From NCBI GenBank assembly GCA_027475525.1, contig JAMWFC010000055.1, forward strand, positions 2,257,042-2,321,041: a DNA stretch of 64,000 bases. Direction: 5' to 3'. This DNA comes from Macrolepiota albuminosa. Lineage: Eukaryota > Basidiomycota > Agaricomycetes > Agaricales > Agaricaceae. The notes beneath the pieces are model-generated. The model was not told where the DNA came from and searched no databases. It was given only the letters and a program-made list of their open reading frames with translations. Below, one piece after another: positions 23,010 through 34,034 of the stretch. Position numbers and translations under genes: made by a program. Each line of letters starts with the position of its first letter. The stretch's first letter is position 1.

Positions 23010-25962
23010 ATGGCTACGTATACTCACACTTACTACCCCACCGGGTACCAGACCGACCCTTACGGACGCCCGGTACCCGAGCACTACTCCGCGCAGACCC
23101 CCCGCCCCGTCTACCCACCCCTCCCGTACGAACCTCAGTATCTCCACCGCCACTGGGCCCCCGACCCGTCCCTCTACGACCTGGGGCCCTCAGCCAGCTG
23201 GGCCCCCCCGCCCAACTTAGCCATGGCACGACCCGTGGAGGTCCCCTCGTACCGGAGCATCCCCGGGGGCCTGCCGGAAACCCCACCTGTGCCCAGTGGA
23301 CCTCGCCCGGTTCCCCCCAGCGAGGGCCCCTTTGCACCCACCCCCTACTACGGTTATCAGCGCCCCGTCCCCCAACCCCGAGAACCCCGAGGACCTCCCT
23401 ACCCCGACTACCCCCCTCGTCATTACCCGGCCGCCGCTCCGCCCGCTCGAACCCCTCCCTCACCAATGGGACGACGACGCCTCGAGGAATATGAACGGCA
23501 ACGGGACGAGGTACTCCGCTCCCTCAGGATCTCGCCAGAGGACTTCGCGCAACGGACACGGATGCTGCTCGTGGAATTCGGACACGACGACTTCGAAGGC
23601 ACTCCGGAGGAATGGGCTCACTGCCTGGTCGAATTCGGATGCTGCTCGTGGAATTCGGACACGACGACTTCGAAGGCACTCCGGAGGAATGGGCTCACTG
23701 CCTGGTCGAATTCGGGATCGCCTCACGCGAGGAGAACTCCCGGAGCAAACCATGGTAAAGTATAGGCGCAATACGATCCTCCGGGAAGAATTACAGCAAC
23801 TGCTCGAGGAGAACTCCCGGAACAAGCCATGGTAAAGTATAGGCGCAATACGATCCTCCGGGAAGAATTACAGCAACTGCTCGATGAAGTCCACGCGTCC
23901 CCCTCCCCTCGGCCCTCAACGACCCCGCGGACCCAGGTCGCTCGATTCACATTCGACGGGAACCCCCGGAATCGGCCCCAGCAGTCCCGGCAGCCCCCAC
24001 GGTCCCCACTCCGGAGCAACGACAACGGGAAGAACGGCAGAACGCCTCAGCCATATTACGGTCCCTCAACCCGACTGGAGGCCTCTTCGATCAACCCGCT
24101 GCCCGCACGGTAGGCTTGTCAACTCGCCGCAGGGCTAACTCCGTTCCTAGTACCTTCGAGACCTGGGGACAGCCTCAGCGACCCCTGGAACCCCTCCCGC
24201 GAACAGACAACGCCCGACCCCCGGCCCCGACGAACCCCGGTACAGCCCGGGTGGACACCCCTAGTACGGACGACACGTTATGCTACATTGACGAGCTCAC
24301 GCGCGATAACAACGAACAACGTCCCGCGCCCGCGCCCGCCCTGGCACCAGCACCGCCCGCCACGTCCGCCCCGGCCCCTCCGGAACGCAACTTCCGCCGC
24401 GATCCGCCACCCCACTTCGACCTACGGAACCCCCGCCCACGTCCGCCCCGGCCCCTCCGGAACGCAACTTCCGCCGCGATCCGCCACCCCACTTCGACCT
24501 ACGGAACCCCCGCGACCCCCGATGCAAGCCCGACCCTCCCGGAATGAACGTCCCCGCGCAACCCGGCACCGACCCAGCACCTAACCCCCCTCCGCCCGAC
24601 CCGACACCGCCGAACCCTCCCCGACCGCCTCCGCCACCCCCAGCTGAACCTCGAGGACGGCCCCCAGGCCCTCCACCTCCGCCACTCCCGGCGTGGAGAC
24701 CCGGCCCCCCTCCTGGCAGGAACGAACCCCCTTGGGACAACGGGCCTCCCGGGCGTGGTCCCCCAGGTGAGCCGCCCGGAGGAGGACCTCCCGGCGGGTG
24801 GGGCCCCGCCCTTGGTGCTTTTCCTCCTCAAGGAGGGGGGGGTAATCATTACTACTACTATTACAACGCTGGCCCCCCTCCCCGTAACGCTGCCGGACCG
24901 GACGACGCTCGCGACGCCCTCGCCCGCGAAGGACGCCTAGACATTCAGAAACCTGATGCGTTCACGGGCCGGGACCCCCGGAAATGGCGTACCTTCCTCA
25001 CTCAGTGTCTTAATACGTTTCAGGCAAAGCCGCTCACGTTTCAGGTTGACAGCTCCCGGGTGGCCTTTGCCGCGTCGTATCTCCAGGGGATCGCCTTCGA
25101 TCACTACACGGCCCTCATCCAGTTCGACCCCAACAACCCGGCACTCGCTCGCTGGCAAGCCTTCGTCGACGAGTTCTCCGGGAAATTCGGGATATACGAC
25201 ACCGTGGCCGAGGCCGAGGACAACCTCTTCAACCTCCGGATGCGCTCTGAAGAACGTTTCACTACCTTCATCGTACGTTTTGAAAAGGAAGCTTACGAGA
25301 CAGGTTGGAATTACAGCGCCCTCCGGTACGCCCTCCGCCGCGCCCTCCCACAACGTATCAAGGACGTCCTCCGACTCGCCCCGAAACAACCCTCCTACGA
25401 CGGATACAAGGCCCTCGTCATGCAGATCGACCAGCGCTACTGGGAAGACCGCAGCGAGTATTCGAACTCCCGACCCCCCTGGAACCCCAGAGGAGGACCC
25501 CCTTGGCCCTCCGGCGAAGCTCCCAACCCTCAAGGTCGAAACCCCGGTCCCCCCGCGTTCCCTGGCGGCCGACCCCCGGTGAGTCGCGGCCCGCCCAATG
25601 CTAACCCCGGCAGCGGCACCCGCCCCCAGGCCCAGCTCAACGCCGCCGTGGCCACCCAAGACCCGGGCGACGCGCCAAGCCCCGAGGAACCCCCGGGAGA
25701 CCCCGAAGACTTCGACTTCGACGACGAACGGGACGAGGAGGCCCTCCGAGCCAACCGGCTTCAAAAGAAGGGACGACCCTGGATCGAGGTCCCGACGGAT
25801 GTGCAGGAACGACGGAGAAGGGAGGGTGTCTGCATACTCTGTGGTGAGAAAGAACATTTCATCTCCGAGTGCCCCAAACGACAGGTCATGGGACGTGCCA
25901 CCTGGACCTTCGAAGGGGAGGACGCCACCTACGAGTATTCGGAAAACGACCCGGCGATTTAG
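23010..25962 (+). CDS. Gypsy gag polyprotein (frame broken)
   Basis: The N-terminus (from ATG 23010) is Pro/Tyr-rich. The conserved capsid-like part lies in 24544-25962: [69 protein letters not shown] Cys-x2-Cys-x4-His-x4-Cys knuckle ([14 protein letters not shown]) lies near the end, before the stop at 25960-25962. Three 77-bp tandem duplications (at 23560, 23751 and 24361) disturb the frame. Removing the third joins [11 protein letters not shown] to the capsid frame cleanly. The stretch 23750-24110 still has conflicting frames after mental correction, so a genuine frameshift may exist there. Gag forms the virus-like particle shell and binds element RNA. Confidence 0.85.
23560..23713. repeat. 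77-bp tandem duplication in gag
   Basis: Copies starting at 23560 and 23637 (GGATGCTGCTCG...) are identical. Confidence 0.93.
23731..23884. repeat. 77-bp tandem duplication in gag, slightly diverged
   Basis: CATGGTAAAG recurs at 23751 and 23828, offset 77. Two base differences lie just upstream of the shared core. Confidence 0.85.
24361..24513. repeat. 77-bp tandem duplication in gag
   Basis: CACGTCCGCC recurs at 24361 and 24438, offset 77, with identical following sequence. Confidence 0.93.
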
Positions 25963-28900
25963 ACCCGGAAGACGCCCTAAATCGCGGAATCGACCCCGAC
26001 GTCTTCTCCGCCCCGGCCTCGCACCTTCGCTCTACGACACTCATACAGGACACCCTCACGGCTTACCTACCCTCCCACTCTTCGCACTCCCTCCTCCTCA
26101 AAACCCGCCTCACCCCCTCCGGAACTCCCCTCAACACCCTCGTCGACAGTGGCGCCACCGACAACTTCATCGACGAAGCATGGTCTACCCTCGCCCCGGA
26201 ACCCGCCCAGCGACTCCCGGTCCCGGTACGACTCTGCCTCTTTGATGGAGACGCCTCTTCGGCGGGGGACATCACCCACTTCGTGCGTATGCCCGTTACC
26301 TTCGCCAACGGACAGACTCACACCCTCCGGATGCTGGTGACCAAACTTCACCCTTCCGCACCCCTGGTCCTAGGGCTCCCGTGGCTCCGAGACACCAACC
26401 CCCGCATCGATTGGCGACACCTCACCCTTCGCCTGACCCGGGACCCGACCCCCGACGACCAGCAACTCCCCTTCGACATCCCCCACTCCTCAAAACCAAC
26501 CCCGAAGGACCCCCCGGACGAGCCCCCACCAACGACCAGCAACTCCCCTTCGACATCCCCCACTCCTCAAAACCAACCCGAAGGACCCCCCGGACGAGCC
26601 CCCACCACCCCCGGACTCCAGTCCCGCTCGTCCCGATCCTTCGTCATCAATGCCAGGCTGGACGGCACCCCGGGACCGATATCGGCCCTTATCGACAGCG
26701 GAGCCACCGGAGTATTCATCAGCGACGCTCTCGACCTCCCCCACGACTCCCTCGACCAGCCCCTCCGCCTGCAACGCCTCGACGGCACCCCCTCCTCCTC
26801 CGGCCCCATCCAAAGGTCTCACTCGGGACGCGTGACCCTGGACAACAACTACGAGTTCACTTCCGACTTCCTGGTCACGCGACTTCACGAATCGACCCCG
26901 ATGGTGCTGGGACTACCCTGGCTGCGCGACACGAACCCCGACATCGATTGGAGGACGCTCACCATGACTTTCCCGGGACCCGAAGACCACCCCTCGACCG
27001 CCGTGCACCTCCGAGCCCTAGGAGGCGACCCGACGCCCGACACCCCCGGGACGACTGCCGCGCCCCCCGCGCATGCCCCACCCACGCCCGTCCGAGACCT
27101 CAAGGCCCCTGATCGACCCCCAAACATTCCTCGGAACAAGTACAAAGGGCCGAACTACCCCTGCCGGTCTCAGACACGCGTCACACCCGCTCCGGCCAAT
27201 GCCTCCGCGACCCCGACCAACCCGAGCGCACTCGACATCAGGATCATTGGGGCCGCCCCCTTCGCCCGTCTCATGAGGGACGGAACTCCCACGTTTCAGC
27301 TGCACACCTCGCCCTCTCTCCCGGAAGAACACCTACGAGGGGACACTATTCCCCCGGAACAGAAAACCGAGGAGCAAATCCTCCGAGAAGTAGTTCCCCC
27401 GGAGTATCACGAGTTCGCTGACGTATTCTCCGAAGGAGATGCCAGGGAGATTCCCCCTCACCGCCCCTATGATCACACCATCGACCTCGAGGAAGGAGCC
27501 GCCCCCCCCTTCGGCAAGGTCTACAACATGTCGGAGGTCGAACTCCGGGCTCTCAAGGACTACCTCGACGAAATGCTCGGTAAGGGATTCATCCGACCCT
27601 CCGCCTCCGCCGCCGGAGCCCCGGTTCTATTCGCCAAGAAGAAGGACGGCTCGCTCCGACTCTGTGTCGACTACCGGGGACTCAACAAGATCACCAAGAA
27701 GAACCGCTACCCGCTCCCGCTCATCGGCGATCTGGTCGATCGGCTTCGCAGTGCCAAGGTCTACACGAAGATCGACCTCCGCTCCGGTTACAACAACGTC
27801 CGCATCGCCCCGGGACACGAGTGGAAAACCGCGTTCCGCACGCGGTATGGTCTGTTTGAGTACCTTGTAATGCCTTTCGGAATGACTAACTCCCCCGCCA
27901 CGTTCCAATACTTCATGAACGACATCTTCCACGACATGAGCGACGTCTTCGTGATAGTCTACCTGGACGACATCCTCATCTATTCCGACTCGAAGGAGGA
28001 TCACCAGAAGCACGTCCGGCAAGTCCTCGAACGCCTCCGGGAGCACAATCTCCACGCCAAGCCCGAGAAGTGTTCATTCCATACGGAAGAGGTTGAGTAT
28101 CTTGGCGTCATAGTATCCCCGAATGGCGTTCGCATGGACCCCCACAAGGTCGAGGCCATTGTCAACTGGCCGCAGCCCCGGAATGTCAAGGAAGTACAGT
28201 CCTTCCTGGGTTTCGCTAACTTCTACCGGAGGTTTATAGACAACTACTCCGGGATTACGAAACCCCTCAACCGGCTCACGCGCAAGGACATCGCCTGGAA
28301 CTGGGACAGTAAGTGCCAGAGCGTCTTTAACTTGCTCAAGGAGGCTTTCACAGTCGCCCCGGTACTCCGGCACTACGACCCGGCCCTCCCGATCATCCTG
28401 GAATGTGACGCCTCCGACTACGCCATCGCCGGGATCCTCTCGCAGATGGAACCTGACGGCGGGGAGCCCCGGCCAGTCGCCTTCTACACCCGGTCCATGA
28501 TCGACGCCGAGCTCAACTACGACATCTACGACAAGGAACTTCTCGCCATCGTCGAAGCCTTCAAGCAGTGGCGAGCCTACCTCGAGGGAGCCCGACACCG
28601 GATTCAGATCTACTCGGATCACAACAACCTGCAGTACTTCACCACGACCAAACAGCTTAGTCGACGGCAGGCCCGATGGTCCGAGATCCTCTCGGAATAC
28701 GACTTCACGATCCAGTACCGCCCGGGACGCCTTGGCGCCAAGCCCGATGCCCTCACCCGTCGACCGGACGTCTACCCCAAGAAGTCGTTCGAGGCGGAAC
28801 GTAATGCATTCAATCATCGCGTGGTAATCCCTCCCGAACATTTGAATGCCTTACTGATCTTAAACGAGGAAGGGACCCTGAGTCAGATTCGCCGCGCCCC

Positions 28901-30344
28901 CCGAGACAAGTACTTCACCGATCACGACCCCCGCAACCCCCCTGATGGAACCGACCGGGACCCCGCCTTCTCCCTGTCCCCCGACGAAAAACTCCTCCTC
29001 CGGGACGGCCGCATCTACGTCCCGGATCACGCCCGACTTCGCTACGACGTCCTCCGTCAACACCACGACCACAAGCTCCGGGGACATCCTGGAATACGTA
29101 AGACCCTCCAGCTCATCTCCCGGACTTACTTTTGGCCAGGGCTGAAGAAGGACGTGACCCGTTACATTCGATCATGCGAGCCCTGCCTCCGGGCCAAGGT
29201 CCCCCGACACCGACCGTACGGACTCCTGAAACCCCTGCCGGTCGGACGACGCCCCTGGTCCTCAATATCTCTGGACCACATCGTCGAGCTCCCGGAATCT
29301 GAAGGGTTCGATGCCATTCTCGTCGTTGTGTGCAGGCTAACCAAACAGGGCATCTTCCTACCCTGCCACACCACGGATACCGCCCCGGACTTCGCCCGGC
29401 TGTTCCTCGAGCACGTCTTCGCCAAGCATGGTCTCCCGGACGACATCGTCTCCGACCGGGGCCCCCTCTTCGTGTCCAAGTTTTGGACTTCCCTGTGTAA
29501 GGCACTTGAAGTAAAGACTAACCTCTCTACCGCCTACCACCCCGAAACCGACGGCCAAACCGAAAGGGTCAACCAGTCCCTCGAGCAGTACCTCCGACTG
29601 TACGTCAACTACTTGCAGGACGACTGGCGCGCCGAGCTCCCCCTGGCCGAGTTCACCTACAACAACACGCCGCACTCTGCCACCGGGGTATCCCCTTTCT
29701 TTGCCAACAAGGGATACCACCCTCGACTGACGCTCTCGCTCCGGGACATCCCGTCGCACGCCGCCCACGAGGTCGCCCGGGATCTCCAATCCCTTCATGA
29801 GTTTCTCCGAGAAGAGATCGACATCGCGAACCGGGCCTACGTGAAACACGCCGACCGGAAACGAGAAGACACCCCCGACTGGGCCCCCGGGACAAAGGTA
29901 TGGTTAGATCGGCGACACCTCCGCACCCGCCGGCCCTCTCCAAAACTCGATCACAAGCGTCTCGGCCCGTTCAAAATATTGAAGAAGGTCTCATCCCACG
30001 CCTACAAGATCGAGCTCCCCCCGGGGCTAAAAGGTCTGCACCCGGTATTCCACGTCCGCCTCCTGGAACGACACCCCCCGGATCCCTTCCCTGAACGACG
30101 CCCCGAGCCCCCTCCCCCGGTCGAGGTCGAGGACGAGTACCACTACGAGGTTGAAGACATCCTCGACTCCCGGAACATTCGTGGACGACCCCACTTCCTC
30201 GTACGGTGGAAGGGATACGGCCCGGAAGACGACACTTGGGAACCAAGCCGAAACCTCGAAGGCGCCCTCGACAAACTCCGGGACTTCCAACAGCGGCGCC
30301 TGGGGAACGATCCTCCCGGGCGCAGGAATCACAGACGGCAGTAG
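25869..30344 (+). CDS. Gypsy pol: tandem protease, RT, RNase H, integrase, chromodomain
   Basis: A 1,491-residue frame in the -1 phase relative to gag, overlapping it by 94 nt, so expression by -1 frameshifting is likely. Its first codon here is GTG, not ATG. Two retropepsin-like units follow each other: [15 protein letters not shown] (about residue 90) and [16 protein letters not shown] (about residue 275), each followed by [12 protein letters not shown]. Reverse transcriptase has [20 protein letters not shown] and [10 protein letters not shown]. RNase H has [15 protein letters not shown]. The integrase has a His-His-Cys-Cys finger (GHPGIRKTL to SCEPCLRAK) and a DDE core ([27 protein letters not shown]). 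The C-terminal chromodomain ([29 protein letters not shown]) probably steers insertion to particular chromatin. Confidence 0.95.
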   Translation: MPQTTGHGTCHLDLRRGGRHLRVFGKRPGDLDPEDALNRGIDPDVFSAPASHLRSTTLIQDTLTAYLPSHSSHSLLLKTRLTPSGTPLNTLVDSGATDNFIDEAWSTLAPEPAQRLPVPVRLCLFDGDASSAGDITHFVRMPVTFANGQTHTLRMLVTKLHPSAPLVLGLPWLRDTNPRIDWRHLTLRLTRDPTPDDQQLPFDIPHSSKPTPKDPPDEPPPTTSNSPSTSPTPQNQPEGPPGRAPTTPGLQSRSSRSFVINARLDGTPGPISALIDSGATGVFISDALDLPHDSLDQPLRLQRLDGTPSSSGPIQRSHSGRVTLDNNYEFTSDFLVTRLHESTPMVLGLPWLRDTNPDIDWRTLTMTFPGPEDHPSTAVHLRALGGDPTPDTPGTTAAPPAHAPPTPVRDLKAPDRPPNIPRNKYKGPNYPCRSQTRVTPAPANASATPTNPSALDIRIIGAAPFARLMRDGTPTFQLHTSPSLPEEHLRGDTIPPEQKTEEQILREVVPPEYHEFADVFSEGDAREIPPHRPYDHTIDLEEGAAPPFGKVYNMSEVELRALKDYLDEMLGKGFIRPSASAAGAPVLFAKKKDGSLRLCVDYRGLNKITKKNRYPLPLIGDLVDRLRSAKVYTKIDLRSGYNNVRIAPGHEWKTAFRTRYGLFEYLVMPFGMTNSPATFQYFMNDIFHDMSDVFVIVYLDDILIYSDSKEDHQKHVRQVLERLREHNLHAKPEKCSFHTEEVEYLGVIVSPNGVRMDPHKVEAIVNWPQPRNVKEVQSFLGFANFYRRFIDNYSGITKPLNRLTRKDIAWNWDSKCQSVFNLLKEAFTVAPVLRHYDPALPIILECDASDYAIAGILSQMEPDGGEPRPVAFYTRSMIDAELNYDIYDKELLAIVEAFKQWRAYLEGARHRIQIYSDHNNLQYFTTTKQLSRRQARWSEILSEYDFTIQYRPGRLGAKPDALTRRPDVYPKKSFEAERNAFNHRVVIPPEHLNALLILNEEGTLSQIRRAPRDKYFTDHDPRNPPDGTDRDPAFSLSPDEKLLLRDGRIYVPDHARLRYDVLRQHHDHKLRGHPGIRKTLQLISRTYFWPGLKKDVTRYIRSCEPCLRAKVPRHRPYGLLKPLPVGRRPWSSISLDHIVELPESEGFDAILVVVCRLTKQGIFLPCHTTDTAPDFARLFLEHVFAKHGLPDDIVSDRGPLFVSKFWTSLCKALEVKTNLSTAYHPETDGQTERVNQSLEQYLRLYVNYLQDDWRAELPLAEFTYNNTPHSATGVSPFFANKGYHPRLTLSLRDIPSHAAHEVARDLQSLHEFLREEIDIANRAYVKHADRKREDTPDWAPGTKVWLDRRHLRTRRPSPKLDHKRLGPFKILKKVSSHAYKIELPPGLKGLHPVFHVRLLERHPPDPFPERRPEPPPPVEVEDEYHYEVEDILDSRNIRGRPHFLVRWKGYGPEDDTWEPSRNLEGALDKLRDFQQRRLGNDPPGRRNHRRQ
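26453..26606. repeat. 77-bp tandem duplication between the two pol protease units
   Basis: CGACCAGCAACTCC recurs at 26456 and 26533, offset 77. The copies differ by one C in a C-run. The open frame linking the two protease units depends on both copies. Confidence 0.9.
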
Positions 30345-30607
30345 TGGGCGTAACCCCCGCCTCTGGGCTCAGTAGGGATTCAACTCCCATGTTTATTTTC
30401 TGCTTTCCCTTCCTAGATCTTACTCCCTTTTAGTACTTTCTTCACAGTACCGCCCCGGATTCTGGGCAAGGTACACTTCCTTGTTTTTCTTGCTACTTTA
30501 CTCCCATCATTAGAAACACGACGGTCAAATATGTACATTTTCTAGAACTACATATTTTTACAGTGACAGGTCACAAAAACGGACAGACGACAGGAAAACG
30601 GAGACCC
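30345..30607 (+). other. Non-coding segment after Gypsy pol
   Basis: Short T-rich stretches and no conserved frame. It separates the pol stop from the 3' end of the antisense gene and may hold transcription-end signals for one or both. Confidence 0.4.
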
Positions 30608-32072
30608 CTAGAGCTGGGGCCCCGGGCTACCCCCACCCTCCCCACCCTCGCCCCCACTGGATCTCGGCCAACCCCGGGGCTCCTCCGTCTCCCGCTCCCC
30701 CGGAACGTACCCTCGCGACGCCTCCTCCATCAACTGACCCCAGGACGGGAGCGGCTCGCCCTCGTCCAGGACCCTCTCGAACCAGGTCCCCGGCGCCGGG
30801 ACGTTCCTCCGCCGGTGCGCCGAGATCAACCTACCCAACAGGTCCAGCCCGCGCTCCACCCCGGGGGTCGACAGTTCGGCCCGCTGGCCCTCCTGTAGCG
30901 AGGCCAACGCCGCAGCCGCCCCGTCCAGGAGCAGGCGGTGCTCCCGGGCCCAACCTGGAGAATCAGTGCGGAACTCGGGAAGGGGACTGACACCACTCAC
31001 TCAAGGCCGCCATCCGGGCAACGACCACGTTTTGCAGACTCTGGGGCGCCGGCTCCGGATGACCCACCCCCTGCTCCAGCCGGGCCCGCAGCGCATCCCG
31101 CTCGGCCTCCAACGCCCCCCGTGCGGCCCTAACCTCCTGCAACTCCCGAACTACCGCCCCCCGGTCCTCCTCCACCCACCGCCGAGCCGCCGCCTCTTGC
31201 CTCACGGCCTCCTCGCTCCGGGCCAGGGTCGTACGAACTCCTCGTAGGTGCTCGGCCGTGACCTGATGGCGGTCGGCCATCTCCCCTCTCTCCCGCTCGG
31301 CCCGGTCCGCGCGCTCCTGCAACGCCGCCACGTCGACAGCCAACGGCCGCCCCGACAAGGGGGAAAACACGGCCGGGGACAAACGAGGGGGCGGGGTCGG
31401 AGAGGGCACCTCCCGGGAGAGTCGCGGCCGCTTGGAGGGCCCGGGAGAGGGGCTGGGCAACGCCCGCCGCTTTCCCTTATCGGCGCGACCCTCTCCGCTC
31501 GCCCCGGCCCGGGTCACCCGGCGCGTGACCAGGACCACGGGCCGGCCCCGACTCCCCACCCCCGCCGCCCCCCTGACCCGAGACCCCCTCGCAGGGGCCC
31601 CCTCTCCCCCGGAACCCTCCGGATGCGCAGACCCTCCGGAACAATCGATACGGTACCGGGGGCCATCCCCGACCGGCGAAAACGAGGGGCGGTTAAGCGA
31701 GGACGAGGTGAGGGAGGAGGGCGGGGGGGGCGGACAGTCATCCGCGCGACAGTAGGCGCAGAACGACTGGGACCCGCCTGAGGGGCTCCCGCGGGAACCG
31801 ACGGCGGGGGACTGACCGGTGCCTCCGGGGCAGCCTCCGGCAGGCGACTAGGCCCCGCCTCCGGGGCAGGTGCGTTTTGTTGTTCTAAAAAAGGGAGGTT
31901 GATCGGGCCAAGCGAAAAACACGCGGATGCACCTACGTTGTTGAAAGAGCGCCGCGACACGCTCCTGATCCAGGTGGCGCCGATACCGGGCGTCCCGGGC
32001 CTCCCACACGACCAAAGGCGCGACTTCGTTGGTGGGCGGGGGCGTCGGGGAATGCGTCGGGGTGCGCGACAT
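30608..32072 (-). CDS. Antisense, probably spliced, coiled-coil gene inside the Gypsy element
   Basis: Between pol and the 3' LTR the coding signal switches to the minus strand. A start at 32072 (MSRTPTHSPTPPPTNEV) leads through ARYRRHLDQERVAALFQQ to a 52-bp GT-AG intron (31885-31936), then a Pro/Arg-rich region (APEAGPSRLPEAAPEA), a Lys/Arg cluster like a nuclear signal (KGKRRALPSPSPGPSKRPR) and a long heptad-type helix (LQERADRAERERGEMADRH to LEAERDALRARLEQG). A second short intron (about 30955-30993) joins WAREHRLLLDGAAAALASLQ and a C-terminus ending at 30608. One frame change near 31.55 kb, in a G-rich stretch, is unexplained. Its function is unknown. The layout resembles antisense accessory frames seen in some fungal Gypsy elements. 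Confidence 0.55.
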
Positions 32073-32190
32073 GGTTGAGTTTGATGGTAAAAAATTTTTT
32101 TTTCGATACGTGGCAAGTCAGGTGCCGGATCCCACGGTTGGCCCCCGGTCCGAACCACCGGCTACGCGCGCCTCGGAGGGTCTCGGCGCT

Positions 32191-32203
32191 GAAGGGGGGG
32201 TGA
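32191..32203 (+). promoter_or_regulatory. Polypurine tract of the Gypsy element
   Basis: GAAGGGGGGGTGA ends directly at the 3' LTR, the expected site for plus-strand priming. Confidence 0.7.
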
Positions 32204-32901
32204 TGTCACGACCCCTTCCCTCCGGGCCCACCCCGGGACACCCCCGGAACACCCTCCGGGACCCTCCCTCCGACCCCACAAGACACGCCCCGCCATCACG
32301 CGCATCAAGGACCGCCATCAGCCGCCACCAGCCCCGATCAACGATCCCATCACGCATCACGGCTCCACCCGCGCCAATTGATCGCGCGGCCCACACGCGC
32401 GATCCCGGTATACAGTCCCTGCCCGCTACTCAATGGCCCCCGGAACTCATCCTAGACACCCCGGAACCCCGAGACACGTTCCCGTAGTACTTATAGCCTA
32501 GCCCCCCACTGTATTCGCTAGTCTTGATATTACATACTTTGCATAACTGTTACTTGGATATTGCGTGCCCTCTGTTTGACTGGTACGCCTCGTTTGGTAC
32601 GCTTCGACCGGCACGCCTTAGTATTCGCGTGCTATAAGTTTGGTACGCACTTCGCGACTCTTAAGTTACTAACTTGGTCTCGTCTTAGAACCTCCGGTTC
32701 ACGACTCGACCCCCTCTAACTCCCAGCCACTCTCATCCAAAACCCCCGGACTCTAGTCCCCTCTCCCGGGATTACCCTGTCCTCGTCTTGAACCCCGGAG
32801 TCCTAGCCCCGGAGTTCCAGACACCCGAGTATCCGTAGATCAAGTCCGCATCGTAAGGGCGTCGCTTTCCCGGAAAGCCCCCGATTCAGCGGAACCTGAC
32901 A
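32204..32901 (+). repeat. 3' LTR of the Gypsy element
   Basis: 698 bp, same ends as the 5' LTR (TGTCACGACCCC to CGGAACCTGACA). It differs from the 5' LTR by lacking one 21-bp segment. Elsewhere the parts I compared are identical. Confidence 0.95.
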
Positions 32902-32906
32902 CATGT
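32902..32906. repeat. Gypsy target-site duplication, right
   Basis: CATGT, identical to 22253-22257. Confidence 0.9.
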
Positions 32907-32978
32907 CAATCTCCTTGGTTCCATTGGTTGTGCATAACCTCTGGTCTGGGTTGCAATCACTGGTTGGTCAGAGTTGGC
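32902..32978 (-). pseudogene. Copia pol relic, part upstream of the Gypsy insertion
   Basis: On the minus strand this reads ANSDQPVIATQTRGYAQPME and on to RRLTC. Removing the Gypsy element and one CATGT copy continues it in frame into IAARAAVNSEGSSSK at about 22,250. It is therefore the same Copia relic, split by the insertion. It runs into the assembly gap. Confidence 0.75.
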
Positions 32979-33078
32979 NNNNNNNNNNNNNNNNNNNNNN
33001 NNNNNNNNNNNNNNNNNNNNNNNNNNNNNNNNNNNNNNNNNNNNNNNNNNNNNNNNNNNNNNNNNNNNNNNNNNNNNN
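32979..33078. other. Assembly gap of exactly 100 N
   Basis: One hundred unspecified bases, the usual placeholder for a scaffold gap of unknown length. True sequence and distance are unknown. Confidence 0.99.
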
Positions 33079-33157
33079 AAATGGATGGAAGCATAGCTGA
33101 TGCATGAGCCACTGACTGCTTTCCAGAATGCTAAGGCCAACCTTGGGCTACTGCACA

Positions 33158-33311
33158 CTAAAAAGCTGAGTTCTATGAAGTACTTCAATAGTTCAAGCAT
33201 TAAAGCCTACTTTCATGCAAATAGAAAAAGGCAACTAAAAAGCTGAGTTCTATGAAGTACTTCAATAGTTCAAGCATTAAAGCCTACTTTCATGCAAATA
33301 GAAAAAGGCAC
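33158..33311. repeat. 77-bp tandem duplication beside the gap
   Basis: Copies 33158-33234 and 33235-33311 (ACTAAAAAGCTGAG...) are identical. Confidence 0.94.
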
Positions 33312-33456
33312 AAACATTGATGACAAAAATGTTGGTCATACATAATCAAGTTGATGCCCATGAGTTGGATGCCTATCACTGGGTCACTGATGTCAAAAAG
33401 AACATTGGTGGAAGTCTGTGTGAAGCTCACAAACCACACTTGTCTGTTATAGCACC

Positions 33457-34034
33457 TGTAAGGGCAACTTCTAGAGGCTGTGGCTCAGTCACACAGCTGG
33501 CAGAGGGAGATTCAAAGTGTATTAGAATATATACTGACAATATCATAATAGCTACTCACCTAGCAGAGGGAGATCCAAAGAGAACAAGTCTAAAGATTCC
33601 TATGCCAGGTTGGATGCTTCTGGGGCCTCTGAAGCATGGGAAACAACTGTACAGTACAACAAAACCTTAAAAACTCGAAAATGGCTACACAAACAATTGC
33701 ACAAATAAGGGGCAAACTCTGGCAAACTCTGGCTTATATAAGTGGTCTGGAAGCGGTGCTGAGAGGCCCACACTTCTCTGAATGGTAGCTAAAGAACCAG
33801 AGCACCTCAAGGACTGAGAGTAGTACTAACAGATAGTGTTGAAAGAATAGAAACAGTAAAATAAAATAATGTCAGAAGAAATAAGAGAATGAATAAAGGG
33901 TACTAACAGATAGTGTTGAAAGAATAGAAACAGTAAAATAAAATAATGTCAGAAGAAATAAGAGAATGAATAAAGGAAGAGTGAAGAGATAAGAAGTGAG
34001 AAAAGGAAGAAATGAGGAGTCCCCTGACAGCACC
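33457..34034 (-). mobile_element. Truncated copy of a long-TIR non-autonomous DNA element
   Basis: Begins TGTAAGGGCAACTTCTAGAG, followed by two GGCAGAGGGAGAT-type motifs, and shares its internal part with the complete copy at 43763-44456, but in inverted orientation. The second terminal repeat is missing: similarity stops at CCCCTGACAGCACC (34034). No transposase frame is present. A 77-bp duplication (33823-33976) lies inside. Confidence 0.75.
33823..33976. repeat. 77-bp tandem duplication in the TIR element
   Basis: Copies 33823-33899 and 33900-33976 (GTACTAACAGATAG...) are identical. Confidence 0.94.

Larger units (their letters stand above)
22258..32901 (+). mobile_element. Ty3/Gypsy chromovirus retrotransposon, complete with both LTRs
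   Basis: A 10.6-kb LTR retrotransposon with 5' LTR 22258-22976, 3' LTR 32204-32901 and 5-bp target duplication CATGT. It has gag, then pol in the order protease, reverse transcriptase, RNase H, integrase, chromodomain, which defines a chromovirus. A 1.8-kb segment between pol and the 3' LTR carries an antisense gene. A purine tract (GAAGGGGGGGTGA) abuts the 3' LTR. Unlike the DNA around it, the element is GC- and CpG-rich. The LTRs differ chiefly by one 21-bp indel, which points to a young insertion. Four 77-bp tandem duplications within it are probable assembly artefacts. Confidence 0.95.

Noticed and set aside
25869..25962. Slippery heptamer for gag-pol frameshifting
   Set aside because: The overlap and the -1 phase are clear, but no standard X-XXY-YYZ heptamer in the gag frame was found, so no site is annotated.
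22800..32200. Many long open frames on both strands of the Gypsy element
   Set aside because: The element is very GC-rich, so stops are rare in all frames. Only frames with retroelement motifs, and the antisense region after pol, were kept.
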